Shown here in pieces: positions 63,621-64,000 of a DNA stretch of 64,000 nt. How positions within the stretch are numbered: the stretch's first letter is position 1; every line of letters begins with the position of its first letter. The stretch lies in the NCBI GenBank assembly GCA_964059195.1, contig CAXKWD010000002.1, positions 148,693,042 through 148,757,041 on the forward strand, read 5' to 3'. A program made the position numbers and the translations under genes. The DNA comes from Ectobius pallidus. Lineage: Eukaryota; Arthropoda; Insecta; Blattodea; Ectobiidae. Below the pieces are notes generated by a model that was given only the letters and a program-made list of their open reading frames with translations, had not been told where the DNA came from and made no database searches.

Positions 63621-64000
63621 ATGGATATAAGAAATTTTTTAAACGTCAAAAAATAGATAATTGTTGCAATATTGATACGGGACGCGAACTTGCAATAACA
63701 GAGAATGAAATATTTTTGGGACCAGGTGATAGTGAAATTCGTGTTAGTGTCGATCAGTTGGAGCGAGCTGCAGCAAATGCTGAAATAATCAACATTGCAA
63801 CTACTTCCAGTTCCACAACATACAGTGAACAAGATAAAGTTTCTGTAGCTAGTAGTGATCAAGATGTTAGACGATACTTGCATCTAACAGATCAAAGTTC
63901 GCTTTCAGACAATGACACATTTAAGTTAATTAGCGAGCCTTGGGTACCTAGTTCAACTTATAATTTTAAGGGTGATTTAGAAAAAGGGCAAAAGCATAAG
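63621..64000 (+). CDS. start of a hAT/ZMYM1-like transposase frame, partial at window end
   Basis: The ATG at 63621 opens MDIR-N-F; a one-base deficit in the T6 run at 63635-63640 shifts the frame. From 63641 on, the frame is open to the last base: KRQKIDNCCNIDTGRELAIT, then VSVDQLERAAANAEIINIAT and SEPWVPSSTYNFKGDLEKGQ. 'MDI-(K/R)-xFFK' starts and a W-x-P-S-x-x-Y-x-F block ahead of a TTF-type zinc finger are typical of transposon-derived ZMYM1-like/hAT proteins. The zinc finger and catalytic domain would lie beyond 64000. Possibly a real frameshift or a homopolymer sequencing error. Confidence 0.45.

Noticed and set aside
58600..64000. Upstream AlaRS exons (N-terminal catalytic residues)
   Set aside because: No minus-strand frame here resembles the AlaRS N-terminus; they probably lie beyond 64000.

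Overview
The window is a stretch of a large, repeat-rich animal genome, most likely a hemimetabolous insect (cockroach/termite-like; the exact taxon is a guess). This rests on AT-rich non-coding sequence, canonical GT-AG introns, one dispersed housekeeping gene, and many eukaryotic transposons (BEL/Pao, Ty3/gypsy, Ty1/copia, LINEs, tRNA-SINEs, mariner/Tigger, PIF/Harbinger, hAT, piggyBac, THAP-type elements). No bacterial genes, operons or CRISPR arrays are present.

The only recognisable host gene is alanyl-tRNA synthetase (cytoplasmic type), on the minus strand. Four consecutive internal exons were found at 58391-58582, 52501-52645, 50854-50999 and 9938-10064. Their splice sites and codon phases join exactly and give an uninterrupted AlaRS catalytic-domain segment. 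The introns are 5.7 kb, 1.5 kb and about 40.8 kb. The 5' exons must lie beyond 64000 and the 3' exons before position 1 (none was found in 1-9937), so essentially the whole window is intron of this gene.

Region by region. 1-5 kb: Tigger-like MITE, then a long inverted-repeat element interrupted by a Harbinger-type MITE, a TA-site MITE and a two-gene THAP/P2X7C-like transposon. 6-10 kb: small inverted-repeat elements, pyrimidine and TAC microsatellites, AlaRS exon. 11.05-15.7 kb: young BEL/Pao element with intact LTRs and Gag but no Pol. 17-24 kb: piggyBac-like element, then a decayed Ty3/gypsy element with nested insertions. 25.9-37.6 kb: piggyBac-like MITE, then a 10.9-kb composite transposon with ~1-kb terminal inverted repeats carrying a mariner, a GC-ended MITE, a PIN-like/CXC element with ~0.9-kb inverted arms, and a Harbinger element. 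37.6-42 kb: LINE remnant, target-duplicating MITE, and a Gag-only copia whose 3' LTR is split by a G-rich hAT-type element. 44.5-49.8 kb: one LINE inserted into the catalytic motif of another. 50-58.6 kb: three AlaRS exons with LINE, Tc1-like, SINE, THAP and MITE insertions between them. 59-64 kb: mariner, a second PIN-like/CXC element on the minus strand with a nested hAT MITE, and the start of a hAT/ZMYM-like reading frame running off the window.

The most notable items are two copies of a little-described transposon family (PIN-like nuclease-type domain plus Cys-rich CXC tail, with a real intron and inverted arms that include the gene's 3' end), a convergent THAP + P2X7C-like element, and two independent LTR retrotransposon families present as Gag-only units. 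Many insertion boundaries were read to the base because the partner inverted-repeat arm preserves the empty site. All family names come from motif recognition by eye; no database search was run.
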